A DNA stretch of 64,000 bases from Mariniphaga sp. Lineage in GTDB: Bacteria > Bacteroidota > Bacteroidia > Bacteroidales > Prolixibacteraceae. A program made the translations under genes and the position numbers. Under the pieces are notes generated by a model. That model searched no databases. It was given only the letters and a program-made list of their open reading frames with translations, and was not told where the DNA came from. Where the stretch lies: the NCBI GenBank assembly GCA_024636975.1, contig JAGXGA010000055.1:310001-374000 (forward strand), given 5' to 3'. Below, piece by piece: positions 52,597 to 59,967 of this stretch (positions are counted from its first letter, which is position 1; every line of letters starts with the position of its first letter).

Positions 52597-53220
52597 TTAT
52601 GACTTTAAAGCGTTTATCATTCCTGCATATTTTAGAGAATAACTGTCTCTATAATTATTTTCGAAGTTTTGAATCTCTTCGGGGTTTTCTAGATGCCAAT
52701 AATAATATAGATGCTGTCTGTCGTTTCCCCTTTCGACTAAAAGCGTTATGTTTTCTATATTAATATCTGGTAAGTTTTGTTTTACCAACCTGCATTGACC
52801 GGGCTGAATTTTTGGCTTACCCGTTTCGTTGTCTAGAAATGACTGAACGTATGCACCGCCATAAATTGCATTCTTTTCAATGCCCTGAAATTCAATTTTT
52901 CCCTGATAATCAAAAGAACCGAATGAAATTGATGTAGTCAACATATAGTTCTTTTCAATCATTCTTTTGTTAATTTTCTTCACGGCATCCAAAATACTCA
53001 AAAGTTTCGTCTGGTTGTCTCCATTTCGGGAAAACAAAATTCCGCAATCAGATACAAAGAATCCTTCTACATTATCAGTATCCCTTAACACATTAAAGCC
53101 CGTCTGATAAAAATATTTTATAGCTTCTAATGCAGTTGCGTCATTTTTCATAAGTTCCTTAAAACCTGAAATGTCAGTAAACGCAACAAATGTATTTCCG
53201 TTAAAGTCTGCTATTGGCAT
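52597..53220 (-). CDS. Class III nucleotide-cyclase-like protein B
   Basis: A 207-residue soluble protein with the same fold signature as protein A at 26059-26811 but low identity: FVAFTDISGFKELM (metal-site Asp16), FFVSDCGILFSRNG (second Asp58), then LTTSISFGSFDYQGKIEFQG and AIYGGAYVQSFLDNE. Both metal-site Asp residues are present. It is the first gene of an operon with the ParB-like and Dam-type genes (5-bp gap). Whether it makes a cyclic nucleotide or only binds nucleotides cannot be told from sequence. Confidence 0.65.
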   Translation of the reverse strand: MPIADFNGNTFVAFTDISGFKELMKNDATALEAIKYFYQTGFNVLRDTDNVEGFFVSDCGILFSRNGDNQTKLLSILDAVKKINKRMIEKNYMLTTSISFGSFDYQGKIEFQGIEKNAIYGGAYVQSFLDNETGKPKIQPGQCRLVKQNLPDINIENITLLVERGNDRQHLYYYWHLENPEEIQNFENNYRDSYSLKYAGMINALKS

Positions 53221-53500
53221 AGTGTTGTGTTTTATATTGTGCCCAACTTGTGGTTATCGTCAATAAGCGCACCAGGTGAATTTATATCTCTATTAGTTAA
53301 TTCAGGCATAAGACATTGGAAAATTATATCCGTAATAAACGTTTAAAAAAACCTATCCGCAACTAAATTAGTAAAAGATTTTATAGTTGTTCAATTACTT
53401 ACTGAAAATTAGAATTTCCTGCTTTAGAACAATTTCTACGAAGTACCTCCAAAATCCCCGCCATAGCAGGGAACTTTTTTATGCTTCAGCCGTTCGATCT

Positions 53501-53690
53501 TTAGGCTTCCTTTCTCTTTTTTTTCGGGGCCGGTTCTTCTGCCGGTTCTTCTTCACTGGTGGTTACATATGCTATGTGTGTGCGCGGCCCTAATTATCTT
53601 TGTTTTGCATCCGGGCCACTTCAAACGAAATGTATGCTTCGCCGTTGTACTCATGCTGGTAATTCAGCACATCTTCTACTCTATGAATAA
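53501..53690 (-). pseudogene. Broken third copy of the 86-aa gene family
   Basis: On the minus strand HRVEDVLNYQHEYNGEAYIS, FEVARMQNKDN, a stop/frameshift, then RTHIAYVTTSEEEPAEEPAP and a Lys-rich end. It aligns to residues about 25-86 of the two intact copies (VEEVLKFKHSYEGQDYLTFE, ARLQDVDKFGRTHTAYVS). The first third is missing and replaced by TTGTCGCAA repeats. It is more diverged than copies 1 and 2 are from each other. Confidence 0.8.
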
Positions 53691-53715
53691 TTGCGACAAA
53701 ATTGCGACAAGGGCA

Positions 53716-53750
53716 TAAAAAAAGATCTGCAGTTTGTTCTGCAAGTCTTT
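53716..53750 (-). terminator. Terminator-like hairpin after the tRNA-like fragment
   Basis: On the minus strand AAGACTTGCAG and CTGCAGATCTT pair (9 of 11) around AACAAA, followed by seven T. It lies 14 bases after the acceptor-like end of the tRNA-like fragment. Confidence 0.7.
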
Positions 53751-53763
53751 GATTTTCAACAGT

Positions 53764-53815
53764 CTGGGTGACAAGGTTTGAACTTGCGACCTATCGCCCC
53801 TCATAAGAGGGGAGA
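53764..53815 (-). other. tRNA-like 3' fragment (possible attachment-site relic)
   Basis: On the minus strand GCAAG-TTCAAAC-CTTGT forms a canonical T-arm (five pairs with one G-U), followed by CACCCAG and A as an acceptor 3' strand, then a terminator. CCCCTC-TTAT-GAGGGG upstream could be an anticodon-arm remnant. No D-arm or 5' acceptor (CTGGGTG) was found, so it is only a fragment. Such 3' ends are typical tyrosine-recombinase attachment sites. Confidence 0.4.
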
Positions 53816-54014
53816 AGACTCATGGAGGATGGTTTGAATGTGTTACACCTATAAGAATGAACTTTAAAAACTAAGCATATAATAAGATTCATTATAAGAA
53901 TCCCTGAAATATGCTTAGTTATTTTTGGTTTATAATAGAATGAATTATACCATAGGTAAGACAATAAAAAATAAGAGTGCTTAATTTTGCTACGCACACA
54001 AATGAGGTTGTACC

Positions 54015-55607
54015 TTAAATAACAATCTTTTTACTATTATCAAGGCTAAAACCAGAATAGTTCCATACTTCTCTGTAGTTTTTTAATTGAAAACCATCAT
54101 CTGTTGATATCACACCATCATCAGCACCTACCAAAGTGAATACTCTTTTGTCCCTGGAACTAATATAATTAGTTAATACTTCATTTGGGTAAGACATAGT
54201 AATATCAATCTTGTATACAACATTATCCTTTCTTTGATTGAAAGGAGTAACCTCAAGAGGGACATTGCTAATGTCAATTCTTGAAATAACTTTCTGAAAT
54301 TCACCAATAAAATTTTCACCGGCCATATCAAACTTAAATTCTTTGGTTTGTTCAGGTACCACTTTTAGTTGCTGTTTGAACTTTTCTATTCTATTCCTAT
54401 CCTTTTTAATATTTGCTTCATGGTCTTCTGATATTTCTAAAAATATCCGCTCGTTGACATGCCCTTTCATAAAACTCCGAGTTAATTTCGAAAGCTCTTT
54501 AGTTAATTCTTCAACATGAGCTTCAACATTTGTAATCTTTGTGTTGAGCTGTTGGTTATGCTTCTCCGTTTTGCTTTTAATTTTATTCCAGTCAAATCTA
54601 TCAGACATCATAATTATTGTAAGTATGAACATATTTAACAAATCAATATTTATTCCTATCAAACCACAAGCGTTCTCTGCATATCTCAATTTAGTTGAAA
54701 GACATTTATAAGCATTATCAGATAGATCTTTTCTTCGATGCATATGTAAAGGTTTTCCACAGTTGCCACAAAAAACTAGACTTTTAAGAAGGTTAATATT
54801 TTTCGAGTCACGATGGTTATATAGTGCTTTCTTTTTAATTAAATCTTGGACAGCTTGCCATTTTTGGAATGGGATAATGATATCAAGATTATATGGCATT
54901 TTCTCTCCATTATGAAATCGTTCACCTTTATATAGGGGATTATGAAGAATGTCGTTTACGGTCTTATCTACCCACTGTTTTCCTTTTCTAGTTGAAATTT
55001 TCAGATCATTTAAATGTTGTGCAATTTTATGCATGCTAAATCCATTTAAGTATTTGTCATAAATGATTCTTACCATTTGAGCTTCATCAGGATTTATCGC
55101 TAACAATTTATTAACTGATTGAAATCCATATGGCTGAACTGCACCATTTGCACCTCCTTTTAGCTTTGAAGAACGTAATCCTGATTTTACCCTTGTTCGT
55201 AAAGTTTCTACTTCAGATTCAGCTATTGCTGAAAATATTGAAATGAAAAGAGTTGCATTATGGTTTTTGCTGCCATCGGGATTTAAGGTGGAAATATTCT
55301 CGTGTTTTGAATGTATACAAATCCCTTCTGATATCAAGTCTTCGATAATATTAATAGTATTACGATTATTTCTACCGATTCTAGATAACTCATGAACGAA
55401 AATATGTTTAATTTCATTTTCACGTGCAAACTTTAACATTCTCGAAAACTCAGGTCTATCAACTTGTTTTGTTCTACCAGAAATGTTTTCGTAAAAATTT
55501 TCAATTACCCGATATCCAAGGGTAATGGCATGATTGTTTAATTCATTAATTTGACGGTCAGAATTTTGATCCTCGGTACTAACCCGGGCATAAACTACAG
55601 CTTTCAT
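54015..55607 (-). CDS. Large serine recombinase (integrase of the element)
   Basis: A 530-residue serine recombinase. The catalytic domain (1-150) has AVVYARVSTEDQNSDRQ with nucleophile Ser10, then HELSRIGRNNRNTINII with the active-site Arg residues. The recombinase domain follows (GQ/AVQPYGFQS ... NGFSMHKIAQHLND ... DKTVNDILHNPLYKG). A zinc ribbon has CGNCG near residue 280 and two more Cys (YKCLST, NACGLI). A coiled coil lies about 345-410. It lies next to attR with its start 57 bp inside the crossover and recombines the GA-centred comM site. A recombination directionality factor was not identified; one of the small HTH or RHH proteins is a candidate. Confidence 0.94.
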   Translation of the reverse strand: MKAVVYARVSTEDQNSDRQINELNNHAITLGYRVIENFYENISGRTKQVDRPEFSRMLKFARENEIKHIFVHELSRIGRNNRNTINIIEDLISEGICIHSKHENISTLNPDGSKNHNATLFISIFSAIAESEVETLRTRVKSGLRSSKLKGGANGAVQPYGFQSVNKLLAINPDEAQMVRIIYDKYLNGFSMHKIAQHLNDLKISTRKGKQWVDKTVNDILHNPLYKGERFHNGEKMPYNLDIIIPFQKWQAVQDLIKKKALYNHRDSKNINLLKSLVFCGNCGKPLHMHRRKDLSDNAYKCLSTKLRYAENACGLIGINIDLLNMFILTIIMMSDRFDWNKIKSKTEKHNQQLNTKITNVEAHVEELTKELSKLTRSFMKGHVNERIFLEISEDHEANIKKDRNRIEKFKQQLKVVPEQTKEFKFDMAGENFIGEFQKVISRIDISNVPLEVTPFNQRKDNVVYKIDITMSYPNEVLTNYISSRDKRVFTLVGADDGVISTDDGFQLKNYREVWNYSGFSLDNSKKIVI

Positions 55608-55633
55608 TTTAAATTATTTTTTGGTTACAAATA

Positions 55634-55668
55634 TAATACACCTCATTTAATATAACAACTTCAGACGT
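55634..55668 (+). other. attR of the serine recombinase element
   Basis: Element arm TAATACACCTCATTTAATAT plus AAC (55634-55656), a 7-base spacer and GA (55664-55665), then comM C-GTC-GCT. With attL it predicts an attP of two ~23-base arms placed symmetrically around GA. Confidence 0.82.
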
Positions 55669-56365
55669 CGCTTTGGTTGGTGGGGGTAACTATCCCCAGC
55701 CGGGGGAAATTTCGCTGGCACATAACGGGGTGCTTTTTCTCGATGAACTGCCCGAATTCAAACGCACTGTGCTGGAGGTAATGCGCCAGCCGCTGGAAGA
55801 CCGTTTAATTACAATCTCCCGTGCTAAATTCTCGGTGGAATACCCAAGCAGCTTTATGCTGATTGCCTCCATGAATCCCTGTCCGTGTGGTTACTATAAC
55901 CATCCCACCAAAGATTGCCTGTGCGGACCAGGCATCGTTCAGAAATACCTGAACAAAATATCGGGGCCCCTGCTCGACCGTATCGACATTCACCTGGAGG
56001 TGGTTCCTGTGCCGTTTAAGAAGCTGTCGGAAATGGAATCGTCGGAAAACAGTGAAACCGTCCGCAAGCGGGTGATAGAGGCCCGTAAAATCCAGGAAAG
56101 CCGTTTTAAGGAGAACAAGGGGGTTTATGCCAATGCCCAGATGAGCTCGAAGCTTATCCGCAAACACGTGCAGCTCGATGAGGCAGGCAATGAACTTATA
56201 AAAAATGCCATGGACAAACTGGGGCTCTCAGCACGTGCCTACGACCGTATCCTGAAAGTGTCCCGTACCATTGCCGACCTCGAAAACGAGCCGCAGGTGC
56301 TTGCACATCACCTCTCAGAAGCGATACACTATAGAAGTTTGGATAGGGAAAACTGGGGAGGATGA
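55664..56365 (+). pseudogene. comM: 3' part of comM, split by the mobile element
   Basis: From GAC-GTC-GCT the frame reads [20 protein letters not shown] and [12 protein letters not shown] (Walker B), then the arginine-finger and lid regions ([27 protein letters not shown]) and the C-terminal helix bundle. It completes the ComM protein started at 12968. A TTG at 55673 could act as a start, but no promoter is evident, so the fragment is probably silent in the integrated state. Confidence 0.93.
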
Positions 56366-56436
56366 TTTATATTATGCTAGATTTTGAAATCTATAACTGA
56401 GAAGGATTTGTTTAAAATTAAAAATACTATAGAGCT

Positions 56437-57216
56437 ATGGAAAATCTCTCAGAGTCTTTGAAACAAATACATGAATTATTGAATAAGGCTGATACCATTT
56501 TTGATGAAAATAAATTCCGCTCGAAGGATAAATATGATGTACCGGAAATGCAGGTTGAATATTATATCGAAAGTGCATTTAGGCATACCTTAGTTTTGCT
56601 TGATAAATTAAATCTTACAAGAACTTATGATTTATTCATGGAAATATTCAGTGAAGCACAAAAGAAAGGTATGAGAGAAAGTGAGATGGGCATTGATGAA
56701 CCTTATTTAAAATGGTCGATAATAATATTTGATTTTTTAAAGTCCGTTGGAAATAGCTACAATACAAACCCATTTTCAGATTTTGTTATAAAGGATATTA
56801 AAACAATTTTAAGAGCTACACTATACTCTATTACTGATAAAAATTTATTCAGTAACCCACCAGATTGTGAAAGCGAGGTTCACTCCCGTATAGAGGCAGT
56901 ATTAAAGTGTGTTTTTCCAAATCTTAAACACAAACCAGTGATCAGCAAACCAATCAAGAATTTTGTGCCGGACACAGGACTTCCTTCAGTTCGAACATTA
57001 ATAGAATATAAATTTGTTTCAAATATTCAAGATGTAAAACGAATTTCTGACGAAGTTCTTGCAGATACCCGTGGTTATTTTTCACGAGAATGGGAAAAAT
57101 TTATTTATGTGATCTATGAAGTTAAGCGCATAAAACAAGAATCTGAATGGGTACTTATGTTAAAAGAGTGTGGTGTACCAAGTAATACAGAAATACTAGT
57201 TTTGCAGGGAGAGTGA
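56437..57216 (+). CDS. Hypothetical protein with PD-(D/E)XK-like C-terminal domain
   Basis: A 259-residue protein. The first 160 residues are helical. The end (about residues 185-255) reads NFVPDTGLPSVRTLIEYKFV, then ISDEVLADTRGYFSREWEKF and YVIYEVKRI, which fits PD-(D/E)XK nucleases: P-D, then E-Y-K, then a helix with aromatic residues and a V-I-Y strand. Such domains occur in restriction and other defence proteins. It lies 71 bp after comM, outside the element, in AT-richer sequence than comM, so it may be an independent acquisition. No partner gene is adjacent. Confidence 0.6.
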   Translation: MENLSESLKQIHELLNKADTIFDENKFRSKDKYDVPEMQVEYYIESAFRHTLVLLDKLNLTRTYDLFMEIFSEAQKKGMRESEMGIDEPYLKWSIIIFDFLKSVGNSYNTNPFSDFVIKDIKTILRATLYSITDKNLFSNPPDCESEVHSRIEAVLKCVFPNLKHKPVISKPIKNFVPDTGLPSVRTLIEYKFVSNIQDVKRISDEVLADTRGYFSREWEKFIYVIYEVKRIKQESEWVLMLKECGVPSNTEILVLQGE

Positions 57217-57344
57217 AGTTGATTAAAACATTTGATAGTAATTATACTTCCAAACTAAATATTTACTAATTCTTTAAACTAATGAAAGTAAATTAGGGAT
57301 AATAAATGAACTTGTGAAAAAGAGAATATCTTTTTTGTATATTA

Positions 57345-57674
57345 ATGAACCACCTTTACATACTCGACTTAGATAACACCCTTATTCATGCTACATATAG
57401 GAACGACCTGCTGGCAACTGTTTTGCTGCATTATTCCAGATACGTCATTTACGAAAGGCCCCATGCAAAGGAATTTGTGCACTATTGTAAGCAAATAGGG
57501 GATGTGGTTGTTTTTACTACCCCCGTTCTCGATTATGCCGAAAAGGTATGTCGCCATCTGAGCATGGAACCAGTCAAAATATTCTCCCGCGAGCACTGCG
57601 GAATAATAAACAACAGACACGTGAAATCGGTACCTGAAATACAGGCTTTGATGAAAATTTCAGCAATAGTATAA
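57345..57674 (+). pseudogene. Truncated HAD/FCP1-like phosphatase
   Basis: A 109-residue frame with the HAD motif LYILDLDNTLIHAT (DxDxT, residues 6-10) and the NLI-interacting-factor-like region (ERPHAKEFVHYCK, VVFTTPVLDYAEKV, FSREHCGIINNRH). The frame leaves homology after KSVPE and ends soon after. The missing part (TIVDDRP motif with the metal-binding Asp pair) is present in the broken second copy at 59205-59491. Without it the enzyme should be inactive. Confidence 0.72.
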
Positions 57675-57907
57675 CTATCCTCCTTTATGAGATCAAAAGT
57701 CTTATAAGGTATTCTTTTACTATGCTTTGCCATATTATATGCTTTAGGCTATAAAAAATACTCTGCTAAAACGTCTGAATTGTCCTTTTTTTGTCCTCTC
57801 CTATCCTCTCTATAATCCACAGATTTCGAAGTTCAACAATAATTTCACCCGTCTACATTTAGTGTTATGATATAATAGCCTGAATACTTTTCACTACTAC
57901 ATGAGCA

Positions 57908-58237
57908 GTGTACAGAAGGCTTTTCATTTTGTCCTTTCGTATTTCAAAAGAAAATTTCTATTTCGCAGGGCGAGGCAGGGCGCTCTCGAAAGCAACATTT
58001 TTAAATGCAATAGTCATGTGTAAAAACAAGCTTTCGAGAGTAAAAAGAGCCAGGGCAAGAAAGTATGTACCTGCCACTACCGCAAAATGTATCAAGTATA
58101 ACTACAAATCTTTCCTTTTACAAACAGGAAAATGGTTAGCAGGAATCATTATAACACTGATCTTACAACCATACATTGAGAATCTGGTTTTTTTGATAAA
58201 AATACTTGTTCGTAGTTATCTGGATTTTTTTCTTTGA
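57908..58237 (+). CDS. Hypothetical protein with a membrane segment (doubtful)
   Basis: An open frame of 109 codons with a basic first half (KNKLSRVKRARARKYV) and a hydrophobic helix near the end (WLAGIIITLILQPYIENLVFLI). I recognise no family. It stands alone between the truncated phosphatase gene and a 59-aa ORF, with no evident promoter. It may be a chance ORF. Confidence 0.3.
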   Translation: MYRRLFILSFRISKENFYFAGRGRALSKATFLNAIVMCKNKLSRVKRARARKYVPATTAKCIKYNYKSFLLQTGKWLAGIIITLILQPYIENLVFLIKILVRSYLDFFL

Positions 58238-58372
58238 CCGAGAGATAGATGGAATCAAGATTTACTATAACCTTTTTATTTTTAAAAAAATCTCTGGGTT
58301 ATAAAAATTATTTTTAATTTCGCTGGAAATTATTTACCTTTAAAAGCGATTACAAATAGCCTTTAATTAAAA

Positions 58373-58552
58373 ATGAAGAATGCTTCTTATAGAGGGATCC
58401 CTTGTTGGTACAATTCTGTAACAGAAGAATTGAAAGGCAAAAATTGGTTTTATGACCTACTTATATCCTTAAACATTTGGTTAGATTTTAATGTTATTAA
58501 AATAGACAGTCTTCCGCTCTGGATAGAAGTTGATGAAATTGAAAAAAAATAA
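58373..58552 (+). CDS. Small hypothetical protein (59 aa)
   Basis: ATG 58373 opens a 59-residue frame (MKNASYRGIPCWYNSVTEEL ... SLPLWIEVDEIEKK) with aromatic and acidic character. It ends exactly at a strong hairpin, which favours a real transcription unit. No family is recognised. Confidence 0.5.
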   Translation: MKNASYRGIPCWYNSVTEELKGKNWFYDLLISLNIWLDFNVIKIDSLPLWIEVDEIEKK

Positions 58553-58579
58553 AAGCAGCTGTCTGTTCACAGCTGCTTT
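58552..58579. terminator. Strong bidirectional hairpin terminator
   Basis: AAAGCAGCTGT (58552-58562) and ACAGCTGCTTT (58569-58579) pair perfectly around CTGTTC. It lies between convergent small genes, so it can end both transcripts. Confidence 0.88.
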
Positions 58580-58630
58580 CGAAAGCTACCAAGCGATTGG
58601 AACATCGCTCTACATTTTGGCAAACTTAAA

Positions 58631-58768
58631 TTACTGCTTCTTTTCGTCTACGGCTACCCAGAAGCGGAAGACTTTCGCCTTCTTAGGATAAATCCAACGT
58701 CCTTGACGCCTTACACGTCTGGCAAAGACTAGCTTCTCCAAACGACCGTTTTTAAATCTAAACTTCAT
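58631..58768 (-). CDS. Small basic protein (45 aa)
   Basis: From ATG 58766-58768 the frame gives MKFRFKNGRLEKLVFARRVR and 25 more residues (RQGRWIYPKKAKVFRF, then WVAVDEKKQ). It is very basic, with an aromatic pattern. The longer frame upstream (to 58879) looks less protein-like, so I chose the internal start. It is convergent with the 59-aa gene and shares its terminator. Function unknown. Confidence 0.5.
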   Translation of the reverse strand: MKFRFKNGRLEKLVFARRVRRQGRWIYPKKAKVFRFWVAVDEKKQ

Positions 58769-58879
58769 TATGTTTAAACTTGTTCCCATAAGGCAGGAAA
58801 CTTTGCCTTTTATCCAGCAATAGCTGGTAAAAATTTTCACCTTCAAATTCTTGTCATTCATAGTCAATTTTAAAGGCAA

Positions 58880-59204
58880 TGTTTAAACGAAGTTTAAAAT
58901 CTTTAAAAGAACGCATTAACTCATATGCAAAAATAATTAATCTGCCATTAAATTTATAATTTAAAAGGAGTTAGTTATTAACTGAATTTATCCACATATG
59001 TTTATTGTATACTAAAAAGTATTCTCACAACAAGTATTGCCTCTTATACTTCTGTTGAATCAACTTCAAAATTCTATTATAAGTTTCATAAAGCTTTTTT
59101 GAGGTTCCATTTCATTCCATTGAGAAAATGGCAATCTATGGGAAAAACGATGTTTAAATATCTCTTGAGCCTTTGGGGATAAGTTCAAATACTTAAATAT
59201 TTTC
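58880..59204. other. Intergenic stretch, nothing recognised
   Basis: A/T-rich, with stops in all frames and no clear signal before the phosphatase relic. Confidence 0.5.
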
Positions 59205-59491
59205 TTTTTACTACCGCTGTTCGCGAATATGCAGAAAAGGTATGCAGCCACCTGGATTTTGAACCAGTTTAACTATTCTCCCGTAAGCACTGCGGAATAA
59301 TTAGCAACAGTCATTTGAAATCGGTTCCCGATAAGTACTACGAAATTTATGGGTCCATCACCATAGTCGACGATCGGCCGGAAGTATGGGATGCAAAATC
59401 GCATGATAAAAGCCGGATCATTGGTGTATCTCCATTTATGGGATATGAGGATGAAGAGCTGCTAAAGATTAAAAACCAAAGCCTGTTGTGA
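59205..59491 (+). pseudogene. Relic of a second HAD/FCP1-like phosphatase copy
   Basis: It reads TTAVREYAEKVCSHLDFEPV, stop, LFSRKHCGIISNSHLKSVPD, then KYYEIYGSITIVDDRPEVWD and FMGYEDEELLKIKNQSLL to TGA 59489-59491. The first half aligns base for base to 57510-57640 of the truncated gene. The N-terminal DxDxT region is missing and there is one in-frame stop (TTT-AAC context at about 59270). It keeps the C-terminal metal-binding region lost from the first copy. Confidence 0.78.
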
Positions 59492-59967
59492 GATAACTTT
59501 GCCTGCCTTTCTTTTAACTTTTAGAGCTGTCTGTTCCCAAGTCACCGGAAGAACCCGGTCTGTACAAGGTATACCGGCCCGCCAGAATTTTTCGGGCAGC
59601 AGACTCGTTGAGCATTCAACCGATCAGGATAAGTACCTCTTTTCTCTTGATATAGGCATTACCATGTCTATATCAAATTAGATTTAAATTGGTGTTAAAT
59701 TCGGGGTTTACTTGTATTAAATACGTATTATCCCGAATAAACCCCGAATAAACCCCGAATAAACCCCGAGTTAATCCCGAAAATATATAGGAGCAGATAT
59801 ATAGTTGATCCCTTCTGTGCTAGTGCGGGAAAATGATTTTATACTTCATGTTTTAACAGCATCCCGGGGCATTCGGTTCAGCAGCTTACTTATTGTACCT
59901 TCTACAATCAAAAATTTTTCCATATATTCAACCCCTGATTGTTTATTAGTAACCTAAGTCAACAGAA
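59492..59967. other. Intergenic region before the GH9 gene with 11-bp repeats
   Basis: It contains the CCCGAATAAAC tandem array (59732-59786) and its upstream inverted match (59699-59710). A 60-codon ORF at 59499 has no support. Confidence 0.6.
59699..59786 (+). repeat. 11-bp tandem repeats with an inverted partner
   Basis: CCCGAATAAAC repeats at 59732, 59743 and 59754, then diverged units CCCGAGTTAAT (59765) and CCCGAAAATAT (59776). ATTCGGGGTTTA at 59699-59710 is the exact reverse complement of TAAACCCCGAAT, so a hairpin with several alternative registers can form. Confidence 0.85.

Larger units (their letters stand above)
53221..54014. other. Non-coding junk region with relics of another element
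   Basis: It contains the broken third copy of the 86-aa gene (53501-53690), TTGCGACAA direct repeats at about 53691-53710, a hairpin terminator and a tRNA-like 3' fragment. Short ORFs in it have no support. Confidence 0.6.
13805..55665. mobile_element. Large serine recombinase-borne defence island integrated in comM
   Basis: The boundaries are set by where comM reading stops and resumes. The shared dinucleotide GA at 13805-13806 and 55664-55665 is the likely crossover. The element ends are similar inverted arms (CACCTCATTT plus TATAAC) placed seven bases from GA on each side. A 530-aa large serine recombinase is encoded at the right end, transcribed away from attR into the element. The interior is AT-richer than both flanks. 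It carries a type 3 BREX operon, two cyclase-based operons, hipBA and many small unknown genes. I found no relaxase, coupling protein or type IV secretion genes, so transfer between cells would need help from outside. Confidence 0.92.

Noticed and set aside
53240-53250. GCCCAAC as one end of an integron attC site
   Set aside because: No matching GTTRRRY end and palindromic body at the expected distance, and no integron integrase.
53764-53815. A complete tRNA gene
   Set aside because: Only the T-arm, acceptor 3' end and perhaps part of the anticodon arm can be seen; the 5' half is missing.
13805-55665. Integrative conjugative element or prophage
   Set aside because: No relaxase, coupling protein, type IV secretion, capsid, portal or terminase genes were found in the element.
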